Assembly: GCF_015711605.1 (NCBI RefSeq)
Contig: NZ_JABTEZ010000001.1
Location: 1,144,001-1,208,000, forward strand
Direction of reading: 5' to 3'
Origin: Planomonospora sp. ID67723
Lineage (GTDB): Bacteria; Actinomycetota; Actinomycetes; Streptosporangiales; Streptosporangiaceae
Length of the DNA: 64,000 nt
A program made the position numbers and the translations under genes. The notes beneath the pieces were generated by a model that had not been told where the DNA came from, ran no database searches, and saw nothing but the letters and a program-made list of their open reading frames with translations. Below, piece by piece: positions 1 through 10,089 of this stretch. How positions within the stretch are numbered: position 1 is the first letter of the stretch; each line of letters begins with the position of its first letter.

Positions 1-1856
1 GCCGCGGCCCGCACCGCGAACCGTGCCAGTTCGGTGTCGCCCACGGCCGTCGCCGCGTCGTGCAGCGCCCAGACCGCTCCGGAGCGCCCGAAGTACAGGC
101 CGGGCCGCCACAGGTTCTCCTCCTCCAGCCGCCGCCGCAGCCAGCCGGAGAGCGCGGTGACCGCGGTGGCCACCGCGGCCGCGGGGGGAACGGCGTCCGC
201 GGCGGACGGCTCCGCCGCGGACAGGGCCTGGGTCAGGACGGCGAGGAATCCCGCCGCGCCGCCGTTCACCGAGCACGGGTCCACCTCGATCCCGTCGGCG
301 GGATCGGACCAGGGCGAGGAGCCGCCGCCGCGCCGGTCCACGGCCGCCACCAGGTGCGCGATCCCGTCGCCGATCAACCGGTCGGTCCGGTGCGGGGGCG
401 GGGCCGCACCCTCGTGGAAGGCCAGGTCCGAGGGGAGACCGGAGAGGAACCGCTCGCACCGCTCCAGCGACCAGCGCCGCTCCGGTTCCGCCGCGAGCAG
501 TCCTTCCACGAGGGGCCGCAGCAGGGAGAGCGTGGGGTTGGACGCGGCCACCGCCGCGACCCCGCTGGGGCCCGGCGGTTCCAGGTGGGCGCCGACCGCC
601 AGGAAGTACATCATCGCGCCGAGGCTGTAGAGGTCGGCACCCGGATCCGGCGCGGGCCGGAGCTCTCCGACGTGCCCGGCCGACTCCGGCGCCAGGTAAC
701 CCCTGGTACCGCCCACCATGATCACGGCGCCCGGCGCGGTCGCGTGCTCCAGGTCGATGAGCCGGAGTTCGCCGTCCGGCAGCAGCATCACGTTGTTCGG
801 GGAGAGGTCGCGGAACACGTATCCCCGGCCGTGGACCGCCTTCAGCAGTCCGACCAGCCGCCGGGCGATCGGCAGGACCGCCGGCGCTCCGTTGCCGAAC
901 CCGCTGTCGCCCAGCGGTCCGGCGCCCCGGTCCGACCATCGCTGCAGGGTGATTCCGGGGAGGAACTCCTCGACGAGGAAGGCGTGCCCGCCCTGCTCGA
1001 AGAAGTCCACCACGGCCGGCACGGCGCCGGTGCCCGCGAGTCCCTCCAGGCAGGAGCGCTCTTCCGCTATCCGGTCCCGCGCGTCCCGGCCGCTCAGATC
1101 GGCGCACGCGTGCGGGCGGCCTTCCTTGACGGCCACCCGGTGCCCGGTCCTGGTGTCCTCGGCGAGATACACCCCGCCGCGGTTGGCATGCCGTACGGCT
1201 TCCCGCACGATGAACCGGTCGTTCAGCATGACCGCGGCCGCTCCGGGGCGCCGGCCCTTCGCCGGAGCCTCGAACGGGCAGACCGCGAACGGTGGCGGGG
1301 AGAAGCGCGGCTGCCGTTCGTCGAGGAGGAGCGCACCCTCGGGGGAGAGCAGCCGGATCTCGTAGAATCCGTCGTTGCCGAGCACTCTGTGCCCGCCGAA
1401 GGCGCCGTAGCGGTAGTGCACGATTCCGCCGGCCCGGAAAGGCCGGTCGGAGAGGATCACGGGTCCGGGCAGGCCCAGAGTCGCCTCGTCCAGGAGGGCG
1501 GCCAGGCGCACCGACTCGGCGTCGTCGCGCGGGTAGGCGGTGACGAACTTTCCGGCCTGTGCGCGACCACAGTGCGGTTCGAGGAGGGTCCAGTAGTCGT
1601 CCAGCCGGGCGGGGAACTTGAAGGCGCAACCGGCGGCGATCAGCACGTGCGCGACGCGGGAGAGCACCACGGGAGCGGAGAGCATGGTCGCCGACACGTG
1701 GAGCTTCCAGCCCTGGTCGGGCAGCGGATAAGCCTCCGGGGCGAGTTTGCACCAGAAGCCGTCCTCGGTGACCGACCAGTTCCGCGTACTCATGCGGCCG
1801 AGTTCGGCGGTCACGATGTCGCGCAATACGGAAGGGTCCTGCGGACGGGCTTTCAC
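1..1856 (-). CDS. lanKC: Class III lanthionine synthetase LanKC, N-terminal part (runs off the left edge)
   Basis: About 618 residues are visible. The N-terminal lyase-like part is recognisable from WKLHVSAT near residue 50, followed by GCAFKF, AGKF, LPGPVILSDRP and VHYRYGAF, all typical of LanKC enzymes. A Ser/Thr kinase domain follows: VAVKE (about residue 240), catalytic loop FRDLSPNNV (about 345; HRD is FRD) and DLE in place of DFG (about 366). From about residue 520 a LanC-like cyclase begins (LYFGRSGAVWAL) and is cut by the window edge. In the family the enzyme phosphorylates Ser/Thr in a precursor peptide, eliminates phosphate and forms lanthionine or labionin rings. GTG at 1856 is preferred because it follows the only in-frame stop and a GAG-rich leader; ATG at 1793 is the alternative but would lose 21 plausible residues. 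No convincing precursor gene is visible beside it. Confidence 0.9.
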   Translation of the reverse strand, partial: MKARPQDPSVLRDIVTAELGRMSTRNWSVTEDGFWCKLAPEAYPLPDQGWKLHVSATMLSAPVVLSRVAHVLIAAGCAFKFPARLDDYWTLLEPHCGRAQAGKFVTAYPRDDAESVRLAALLDEATLGLPGPVILSDRPFRAGGIVHYRYGAFGGHRVLGNDGFYEIRLLSPEGALLLDERQPRFSPPPFAVCPFEAPAKGRRPGAAAVMLNDRFIVREAVRHANRGGVYLAEDTRTGHRVAVKEGRPHACADLSGRDARDRIAEERSCLEGLAGTGAVPAVVDFFEQGGHAFLVEEFLPGITLQRWSDRGAGPLGDSGFGNGAPAVLPIARRLVGLLKAVHGRGYVFRDLSPNNVMLLPDGELRLIDLEHATAPGAVIMVGGTRGYLAPESAGHVGELRPAPDPGADLYSLGAMMYFLAVGAHLEPPGPSGVAAVAASNPTLSLLRPLVEGLLAAEPERRWSLERCERFLSGLPSDLAFHEGAAPPPHRTDRLIGDGIAHLVAAVDRRGGGSSPWSDPADGIEVDPCSVNGGAAGFLAVLTQALSAAEPSAADAVPPAAAVATAVTALSGWLRRRLEEENLWRPGLYFGRSGAVWALHDAATAVGDTELARFAVRAA

Positions 1857-2125
1857 CTGGGCTCACTCTCGGTCGGCGCGGTTCTGCCGCGCGGGACGTT
1901 AAGAGCAGGCGAGTCCCGTCAGGGGTGTCCGGCGGGTCTCGCTGACCTCGGCCCTGACGTTTGTCGAGCGTTCTTGCAAATCACTTGTGATCTGCTTGAC
2001 GGCCAGGTGAATATTTAATGGCCTATCCGAAATAAGTGATAATTCTACATAAATGCCGATAAAGGTCTTCGTGGAAACGCGGCGGCGCCGTTCCGGCAGC
2101 CGCGGAGAGGAGATCCGCGGGGAGC
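1857..2125 (-). promoter_or_regulatory. AT-rich leader region of lanKC
   Basis: This 269-base gap between glpQ and lanKC (both minus) contains a strikingly AT-rich core at about 2005-2065 in otherwise very GC-rich DNA. It is the probable lanKC promoter. On the minus strand a frame ending at 1899 encodes a C-terminus with TPLTGLACS, that is, Thr residues upstream of one Cys. It has no ATG, GTG or credible ribosome binding site, only TTG or ATT codons. It is therefore recorded as regulatory or untranslated, with a precursor peptide not excluded. Confidence 0.35.
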
Positions 2126-3052
2126 TCAGACGCCGGCGGGACGCCGCGCCCTGACCGGGGCGGGCAGGGGCAGGCCCCGGTCCGCCCAGAGGGCGCGCAG
2201 CCGGTCGGGGTAGTCGGTGACGATCCCGGCCACGCCCAGGTCCAGCAGCTCCGCCGCCCGGTCGGCCTCGTTGACCGTCCAGGCGGCCACCGGGAGCCCG
2301 GCCGCCTGCGCGCGCCGTACGAAGAGCTCGTCGACCAGCACGTGCTCGGGCGAGACCGTGGTGCCTCCGGCCGCCGCCGCGGCGGCCGGGACGTCGCCGC
2401 CGAAGTCCTCGAGGCGGAGGCCGTCCAGCCAGACGCTGTCCATCGTGTCCGACTCGATCAGGGCGTAGCGCTGGGTCGCCGGGGCCAGCTCCCGTGCGAT
2501 CCGCAGGATGCGCCAGTCGAAGCTGAGGATCGCCGCGCCGCCGAGCCGGCCGTACAGGTCGAGCTCGGCGACCACCATCTCGGTGAGCTCGCGCGGGTCG
2601 GCCGAGAGGTCCGGCCGGGTCGGGTCGGACTTGAGCTCCACGTGCAGCCGCACGCCGTCGGCCCCGTAGGCGTCCACCAGGCCGAGCACGGCCCCCAGCG
2701 TCGGCATCCGGGTGTCGGGGACCGGGACCTGGGTCGCGGCGAAGCGGTCGTCGGGGTGTTGCGGCAGCCGTACGCCGCACTCGAGGGTGCGCAGCTGGGC
2801 CAGGGTGAGCTGGCCGACCGGCAGGCCCACATAGGGGTAGAGCGGGTCGCCGGGGAAGGCCGGGCGGGTGTCGGCGCTGGTCACCGCGGAGACGGTGAGG
2901 TCGTGGGTGAGCACCAGACGCCGGTCGGCCGTCAGCGCGACGTCGAACTCCAGCGCGTCGACACCCAGCTCGAGCGCGTGGGTGAGACCGGGCAGCGTGT
3001 TCTCCGGACGGAGCCCGCGGGCTCCCCGGTGACCGTGAATCTCGACATGCAC
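2126..3052 (-). CDS. glpQ: Glycerophosphodiester phosphodiesterase
   Basis: The 308-residue protein hydrolyses glycerophosphodiesters to glycerol-3-phosphate and an alcohol. The GDPD signature is present from the N-terminus: HRGARGLRPENTL (residues 7-19), then GVDALEFDV with the acidic metal ligands, and LTHD. HVELK lies mid-protein and VAAWTVNE then IVTDYP near the C-terminus, a full GDPD TIM barrel. There is no signal peptide, so it is probably cytosolic. No clear Shine-Dalgarno precedes the ATG. It lies downstream of purA but is separated by a strong hairpin (3080-3125), so it is probably transcribed independently. Confidence 0.93.
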   Translation of the reverse strand: MHVEIHGHRGARGLRPENTLPGLTHALELGVDALEFDVALTADRRLVLTHDLTVSAVTSADTRPAFPGDPLYPYVGLPVGQLTLAQLRTLECGVRLPQHPDDRFAATQVPVPDTRMPTLGAVLGLVDAYGADGVRLHVELKSDPTRPDLSADPRELTEMVVAELDLYGRLGGAAILSFDWRILRIARELAPATQRYALIESDTMDSVWLDGLRLEDFGGDVPAAAAAAGGTTVSPEHVLVDELFVRRAQAAGLPVAAWTVNEADRAAELLDLGVAGIVTDYPDRLRALWADRGLPLPAPVRARRPAGV

Positions 3053-3079
3053 ACAGGGACCATACCGACACCGGGCGCC

Positions 3080-3125
3080 GATCCCCCGGTACGGCTCGCC
3101 CGGGAGCGGGCCGTACCGGGGGATC
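3080..3125 (-). terminator. purA terminator hairpin
   Basis: Perfect 16-bp inverted repeat, arms 3080-3095 and 3110-3125 with a 14-base loop, at the purA stop codon. There is no long T-tract, as is common in high-GC actinomycetes. Confidence 0.7.
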
Positions 3126-3128
3126 GGG

Positions 3129-4412
<1,284 letters not shown>

Positions 4413-4429
4413 CGTTAGTCTCCCACTGC

Positions 4430-4464
4430 AAAAACGAAAACCCCTGGCGCAATCGCGACAGGGG
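4430..4464 (-). terminator. Rho-independent terminator after the DUF3151 gene
   Basis: On the minus strand a cccctg/cagggg stem (4441-4446 with 4459-4464) is followed by a T-rich tract (complement of 4430-4440). It lies just upstream of purA and would separate purA transcription from its upstream neighbour, or act as a leader attenuator of purA. Confidence 0.7.
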
Positions 4465-4538
4465 CTCTTGCGTGGAGAGAATACCCGACCGGGCCGGGAG
4501 CGGGGATCTCCCCCCTCCCGGGAGGAGATCCCGCCAGG

Positions 4539-4958
4539 TCAGCGGCCGGCCAGCTCGTCCGCGGCGTCGGTGCTGGAGTCGCGCAGGAACGACATGCAGC
4601 GCTCGGCCTCGTCCTTCTCGCCGATGGCCTGGGCGGCCCGGAAGAGCGCGAACAGGCAGCGCAGGAAGCCGCGGTTGGGCTCGTGATCCCAGGGGATCGG
4701 GCCGTGGCCCTTCCACCCGGCGCGGCGCAACTGGTCCAGCCCCCGGTGGTAGCCGGTGCGGGCGAACGCGTACGACGTCACGGCGTGCCCGGCGGCGAAG
4801 TACTCGTCCGCGAGCGTGGCCCAGGCCGCGGGATAGGCGGGGAAGCGCGCGGCGACGTCGGAGGCCTGGGCGCCGGCCTCCATCGCCTCCCTGGCCTCGG
4901 CCATGTCCGGCAGCCGGGTGGGCGGCGGTCCGGCGAGCAGGTTCTCGTGCGAATCCAT
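4539..4958 (-). CDS. DUF3151 family protein
   Basis: A 139-residue conserved actinobacterial protein of unknown function. It is recognised by the central region AWATLADEYF, YAFARTGYHRGLDQLRRAGWKG and HEPNRGFLRCL, and by its fixed position between fba and purA. It is predicted helical and soluble, with no catalytic motif or membrane segment. An AGGAGA sequence immediately precedes two consecutive ATG codons. The second (4958) has the better spacing; the first (4961) would add one Met. Confidence 0.88.
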   Translation of the reverse strand: MDSHENLLAGPPPTRLPDMAEAREAMEAGAQASDVAARFPAYPAAWATLADEYFAAGHAVTSYAFARTGYHRGLDQLRRAGWKGHGPIPWDHEPNRGFLRCLFALFRAAQAIGEKDEAERCMSFLRDSSTDAADELAGR

Positions 4959-5043
4959 CATTCTCCTAGCGAGGGGACTGCCGGGTTCACCGCGGCGAGG
5001 GCCGTCGCCGCGCCGCGGTCGTGTCTTGTCCTGTGCACCCGGA

Positions 5044-5068
5044 CCGGTCCCGGGACGCCCGGGACCGG
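5044..5068 (-). terminator. fba terminator hairpin
   Basis: Perfect 11-bp stem (5044-5054 with 5058-5068) and 3-base loop directly downstream of the aldolase stop on the minus strand. Confidence 0.65.
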
Positions 5069-5078
5069 AAGGCGCGGC

Positions 5079-6101
<1,023 letters not shown>

Positions 6102-6306
6102 CGGTGTCATCTCCCTGAGACGGCTGGTGCGGGTCAGTAGGGCGGACGGAGCCTGGCAGGGCACAGCCCTGCGGCCAGTATTCCTGGTTCCCTCCCGGCC
6201 CGGTAGCTGCGCCGCAGGTTCGACCCGGGCGAAACGATGGGGTGGTCGTGAAATTCCTTCACCTACCGCTAACCTCCACTGTGTGGGACGCCACAGGTCT
6301 GATCCG

Positions 6307-6726
6307 ATGGGTATCGCACGCCTCGCGCTCGCCGTGCTGGCGGTACTGGCGCTGCTCTCCCTGATCGTGCTCGGGATCCTCTCGCTGGTCGGCGCGCTCG
6401 ACGCGGAGCCCGAGCAGGGTTCCTCCGCCGCGCCCGCGTCCGGATCCTCTTCCGCCGCGTCCGGCCCCCCCGCCGGGGGCGGGGGGGCTCCCACGGTGCG
6501 CGTCGAGTGCGCCCAGGAGCGCTGCCCCAAGGTCTTCCTCAAGGTCGCCGGCGGCGACGTGCTGTTCGACCGGGAGATGACCCGCGGGGAGGTGGCCCAG
6601 TCGTCCGAGGAGAAGGTGGACGTCGTGCTGACCGACTCCTCGGCCGTCCAGGTGCAGGAGAACGGCGCCGCGCGTCCCCCGGGGAAGGCCGGGGAACGGC
6701 AGGAGTTCACGGTCACCCGGAAGTAG
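6307..6726 (+). CDS. Small membrane-anchored protein, unknown function
   Basis: The protein has 139 residues. Residues 5-30 form one hydrophobic segment (ALAVLAVLALLSLIVLGI), followed by a Ser/Ala/Gly/Pro-rich linker and then a compact extracellular domain with two Cys (VECAQERC) and mostly beta-like sequence. It is divergent from fba. A GTG at 6283 in the same frame is an alternative start; neither has a good ribosome binding site. The last codons and stop are duplicated in tandem (6711-6746). Function not recognised. Confidence 0.7.
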   Translation: MGIARLALAVLAVLALLSLIVLGILSLVGALDAEPEQGSSAAPASGSSSAASGPPAGGGGAPTVRVECAQERCPKVFLKVAGGDVLFDREMTRGEVAQSSEEKVDVVLTDSSAVQVQENGAARPPGKAGERQEFTVTRK

Positions 6727-6746
6727 GCGGTCACCCGGAAGTAGGC
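6711..6746 (+). repeat. 18-bp tandem duplication across a stop codon
   Basis: Two perfect adjacent copies (6711-6728, 6729-6746) of an 18-bp unit that encodes VTRK and the stop codon. The second copy lies outside the gene, in the short gap to pyrE. Confidence 0.9.
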
Positions 6747-6762
6747 GGGCCCGCCCGGGCGG

Positions 6763-7299
6763 TCAGTCCAGGTCGAGGTCCTTCAGGGTGTAGGCGGTCA
6801 GGTACGGCAGCCCGGCCCCGGCGATGGCGGAGGCGGCGCCCCGGTCCACGATCGTGGCCACCGCCACGACCTCCGCGCCCGCCTCGCGCAGGGCCTCCAC
6901 CGCGGTCAGCGGAGAGCCCCCGGTCGTGGAGGTGTCCTCCACCGCCAGCACCCGGCGCCCGGCGACGTCCGGTCCTTCGATCCGGCGCTGCATGCCGTGG
7001 GCCTTGGCCGCCTTGCGCACCACGAACGCGTCGAGCGTGCGGCCCCGCGCCGCCGCGGCGTGCAGCATGGCCGTGGCCACCGGGTCGGCGCCCAGGGTCA
7101 GCCCGCCCACGGCGTCGTAGTCGAGATCCTCGGTGAGGTCCAGCATGACCCGGCCCACCAGCGGCGCGGCCTGACCGTCCAGGGTCACCCTGCGCAGGTC
7201 GATGTAGAAGTCCGCCTCCTTGCCCGAGGAGAGCACGACCTTGCCGTGGACGACGCCCTTGTTCTTGATCTGGGTCAGCAGGTTCTCGCGATCGCTCAT
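6763..7299 (-). CDS. pyrE: Orotate phosphoribosyltransferase
   Basis: The 178-residue enzyme transfers phosphoribose from PRPP to orotate, giving OMP in pyrimidine synthesis. It shows SSGKEADFYIDLRR at the N-terminus, GGLTLGADPVA in the middle, VVRKAAKAHG (flexible-loop lysines) and the PRPP motif VLAVEDTSTTGGS. The frame extends upstream but the family starts at MSDRENLL. The ATG at 7299 has no Shine-Dalgarno, so a leaderless transcript is likely. It converges with the small membrane gene at 6307. Confidence 0.95.
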   Translation of the reverse strand: MSDRENLLTQIKNKGVVHGKVVLSSGKEADFYIDLRRVTLDGQAAPLVGRVMLDLTEDLDYDAVGGLTLGADPVATAMLHAAAARGRTLDAFVVRKAAKAHGMQRRIEGPDVAGRRVLAVEDTSTTGGSPLTAVEALREAGAEVVAVATIVDRGAASAIAGAGLPYLTAYTLKDLDLD

Positions 7300-7489
7300 G
7301 GGACCAAGGTTAGGACCGCCCCGCCGTACCCCCGATCCGGCCCGGCCGGACGGCTCCCCGGCCCGCGGGGACCGCCGGGCCGCACCGGGGTCGCGCCGTC
7401 GCCACAGGTAAAGGCCGGACTCCGGTTTAGCCACGCACCGGAGTGCGGAATGAACCGGCGTGGCAACGGTGAGTAATTATGAGGTCACA

Positions 7490-9883
7490 ATGAGTATGGA
7501 AGTGCCCCAAGGCGACGCAGGGCTGCTCGCGGCGATCCGGAGCGGGAACGCGGCGGCCTACGTCGGCCTCTACGAGCGGCACGCCTCCGCGGCCCGGGCC
7601 CTGGCCCGGGCGCTCGTCCATGACCCGGCCGAGGCCGAGGACGTCGTGGCGGAGACGTTCACCAGGATGCTCGACCTGATCAGGCGGGACGGAGGTCCCC
7701 GGGAGGCGTTCCGCGTCCACCTGCTGACCGCGCTCCGCCGTACGGTCCACGAACGCAGCCGGGGCGGCAGGGGCGGCGAGGCGGAGATCGAGCTGTTCGA
7801 CCCCGGAGTGCCCTTCGTCGACCCCGCGCTGACCGGTCTGGAGCGCTCGCTGGTCGCCCGGTCCTTCCTGTCGTTGTCCGAGCGGTGGCAGCTCGTCCTG
7901 TGGCACGTCGAGGTCGAGGAAGCCGGGTTCGCCGAGGTCGCCCCGATGCTCGGCGCGCCGGCCGACAGCGTGGAGGCGGTCTCGTACCAGGCGCTGGAGG
8001 CGCTGCGCCAGGCCTGCCTGCGCACGCACCTGGCAGAGACGCCCGCGGAGGACTGCCGTTCGGTGCTGGCCAAGATGGGCGCCTACGTCCGGGGCGGCCT
8101 GGCCAAGCGGGAGAGCAAGCTCGTCGAGCGGCACGTGGAAGGCTGCACCGACTGCCGCGTCGTGTTCATGGAGCTGGCCGACGTCAGCCAGGGCATGCGC
8201 GTGATCGTCGGCCCTCTCATCGCCGGCCCGGCCCTGGGCGTGTACCTCATGGCGCTGAACAGGGGCGGCCTGGCGGGCGGGTTCCTCGGCACGGTGATCG
8301 GCTGGGGGCGGGAACCGGAAAGACGCGGGCGGTTCGCCGCGTCGGCCGGGGCCGTCGTCGCGTTCGCCACGGCGGTGGCGCTCGTGCTGATGATGGTGGC
8401 CGATCCGGTGATCCGCGGGCCCGTTACGGACCCCACCCCGATACCCGCTCCGATCGTCGCGCAGCCCGACCCCCTCCCCGAGGCCCCGCCACCCGTGCCG
8501 GAGCCGCGCAGATCCGCGGTCGCGATCCCGCCGCCCGAGCGGAACACGAGGCCGGCGCGCGGTCCCGCGCCCGTGCCGCGCCTGGTCGCCAGCATCAACG
8601 CGCTCGGCGCGCTGGTCAGGTCCGAGCCCGGCATGGTGGCGGTACGGCTGCGCAACGCCGGGAGCGGTCAGAGCGCGGAGATCGTCGCGCGGATCGGCCT
8701 GCCGCCGGGAGTGATGCTGCCGCCCGCCGCGCGCAGGGGCCGGGCGTCCGCCGCGACCGCGCCCGTCCCGATGGCGGGAGCCGCCGGTGGGGGGCGACCC
8801 GCCGGCACGGTCGACGGCTGGTCCTGCCGGGCCGTGAAGGTGGGCGCGCGCTGCTTCCGCGGCCCGCTGCCCCCCGGCCGGTCCACCGCGGTCTTCCTCA
8901 GGGTCATGGTCTCGCCCCGGGCGGCCGAGGGCGCGCCGCTCTCGGTCCGGGTCAGCGGCGCGGGCGCGAAGGTGACCGCCACGTCGGCGAGCGGGGTGCA
9001 GGACGCCGGAGCCCCGGCGCGCTTCGCCACCGACGGCCGGGTGGTCACCTCGGCGATCGGCAACACCCTTCTGGCGCCTGAGGGCCCGCCCGCCCACCGC
9101 CGGCCCGGGGGGGCGGGGCGGCAGGCAGGCGACGGGCCGCAGGCGCCGCGCCTCCTCGACCAGGACCGGGACCCGTCCACGGGGAGTTCGAGCGCGGCGC
9201 GGCTGGCGCTGCCGGCGCGGAGCCGGATCGTCTGGGCGGGGCTCTACTGGTCGGGGGGCGCGCCCGCCGCCGGGCCGGTCAAGTTCAGGGTTCCCGGGAA
9301 AGAGGGCTACCGGCTGGTGAGGGCCTCGCGGACGGCGGAGGGAAGGCTGCCGTCCGGCCGGGTGTACCAGGCGTTCGCCGAGGTGACCCGGCTGGTGAGC
9401 CGGCTCCGGGGGCGTTACTGGGTGGCCGACGTGCCGATGGGCAAGGGGCCCGCCCGGCACGCCGGATGGAGCCTGGTGGTCATCGCGGCCGACCCGCGCC
9501 GGCCGTACAGCCGGACCGTCGTCGTCGACACCGTCACCGTGGTGGATCGGGGAAGCCCGGCGCGGATCCCGCTGGACGGACTGACGCCCGCCGCCGCACC
9601 CGCCCGGATGGATCTGGTGGCCTGGGGCGGCGCGGCCGGGGTCAGGGGCGACCGGGTGAAGCTCGGACGAGGCCGCGCGCTCCGGCCGGTGAGCGGCGGG
9701 CGGGACCCGGGCGACGCCTTCGACGGCTCGGCGACCGGGGCGCTGGGAACGGGCGCCACCCTCGGCGTGGACGTCGACGGGTTCCGCGCGCTCCTCGGCG
9801 GGAGGCCCGTGCTCAAGGTGAGCGCCCGGCGCGGATCCGTGATCTTCGGAGTGGCCGTCGTCAACGTGCAGGCCCGTTCGTAA
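7490..9883 (+). CDS. ECF sigma factor fused to a zinc-type anti-sigma domain, membrane helix and large ectodomain
   Basis: A 797-residue mosaic. Residues about 10-70 resemble sigma region 2 (ALVHDPAEAEDVVAETFTRM) and 125-180 region 4 (LSLSERWQLVLWHVE). Residues about 188-232 form a zinc anti-sigma-like segment with the H-x3-C-x2-C motif (HVEGCTDC). A hydrophobic stretch at about 240-260 and a clear membrane helix at about 282-305 (AVVAFATAVALVLMMV) follow, then a Pro-rich linker (PIPAPIVAQPDPLPEAPPP) and about 450 predicted extracytoplasmic residues ending in a domain with VWAGLYWSGG. It is likely a membrane-tethered sigma factor controlled by its own ectodomain (inference); sigma factors with such C-terminal extensions are known in actinobacteria. 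ATG at 7490 is chosen because GAGG lies 5 bases upstream; GTG at 7460 is possible. Confidence 0.8.
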   Translation: MSMEVPQGDAGLLAAIRSGNAAAYVGLYERHASAARALARALVHDPAEAEDVVAETFTRMLDLIRRDGGPREAFRVHLLTALRRTVHERSRGGRGGEAEIELFDPGVPFVDPALTGLERSLVARSFLSLSERWQLVLWHVEVEEAGFAEVAPMLGAPADSVEAVSYQALEALRQACLRTHLAETPAEDCRSVLAKMGAYVRGGLAKRESKLVERHVEGCTDCRVVFMELADVSQGMRVIVGPLIAGPALGVYLMALNRGGLAGGFLGTVIGWGREPERRGRFAASAGAVVAFATAVALVLMMVADPVIRGPVTDPTPIPAPIVAQPDPLPEAPPPVPEPRRSAVAIPPPERNTRPARGPAPVPRLVASINALGALVRSEPGMVAVRLRNAGSGQSAEIVARIGLPPGVMLPPAARRGRASAATAPVPMAGAAGGGRPAGTVDGWSCRAVKVGARCFRGPLPPGRSTAVFLRVMVSPRAAEGAPLSVRVSGAGAKVTATSASGVQDAGAPARFATDGRVVTSAIGNTLLAPEGPPAHRRPGGAGRQAGDGPQAPRLLDQDRDPSTGSSSAARLALPARSRIVWAGLYWSGGAPAAGPVKFRVPGKEGYRLVRASRTAEGRLPSGRVYQAFAEVTRLVSRLRGRYWVADVPMGKGPARHAGWSLVVIAADPRRPYSRTVVVDTVTVVDRGSPARIPLDGLTPAAAPARMDLVAWGGAAGVRGDRVKLGRGRALRPVSGGRDPGDAFDGSATGALGTGATLGVDVDGFRALLGGRPVLKVSARRGSVIFGVAVVNVQARS

Positions 9884-10089
9884 TGAACGGCCTCAGGAAC
9901 GGGACAAACTGGTACGGTCTGCGTAAACGCTCCGGCGGATGGTCGGACGAGGGTGGAATCGTCGGGATTCACCCCCGGATGATCAGTTGCTTGATTACCC
10001 TGAGACAGGGCCGCCTGTCCGGTCTCTCAGGGCGCTTTCAGGCGTGTCTGAGCCGTACGGTCGGGCCCACGTAGGAAGGGCGGTGTCGC

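Noticed and set aside
60-2018. 652-residue plus-strand frame opposite LanKC
   Set aside because: Composition is Arg/Gly/Pro-rich with no domain, and it is antisense to a well-recognised enzyme. It is a GC-bias shadow.
1899-3071. 390-residue minus-strand frame overlapping glpQ
   Set aside because: The out-of-frame part is low-complexity Arg/Pro-rich. Only the last codons, outside glpQ, were considered as a possible precursor peptide.
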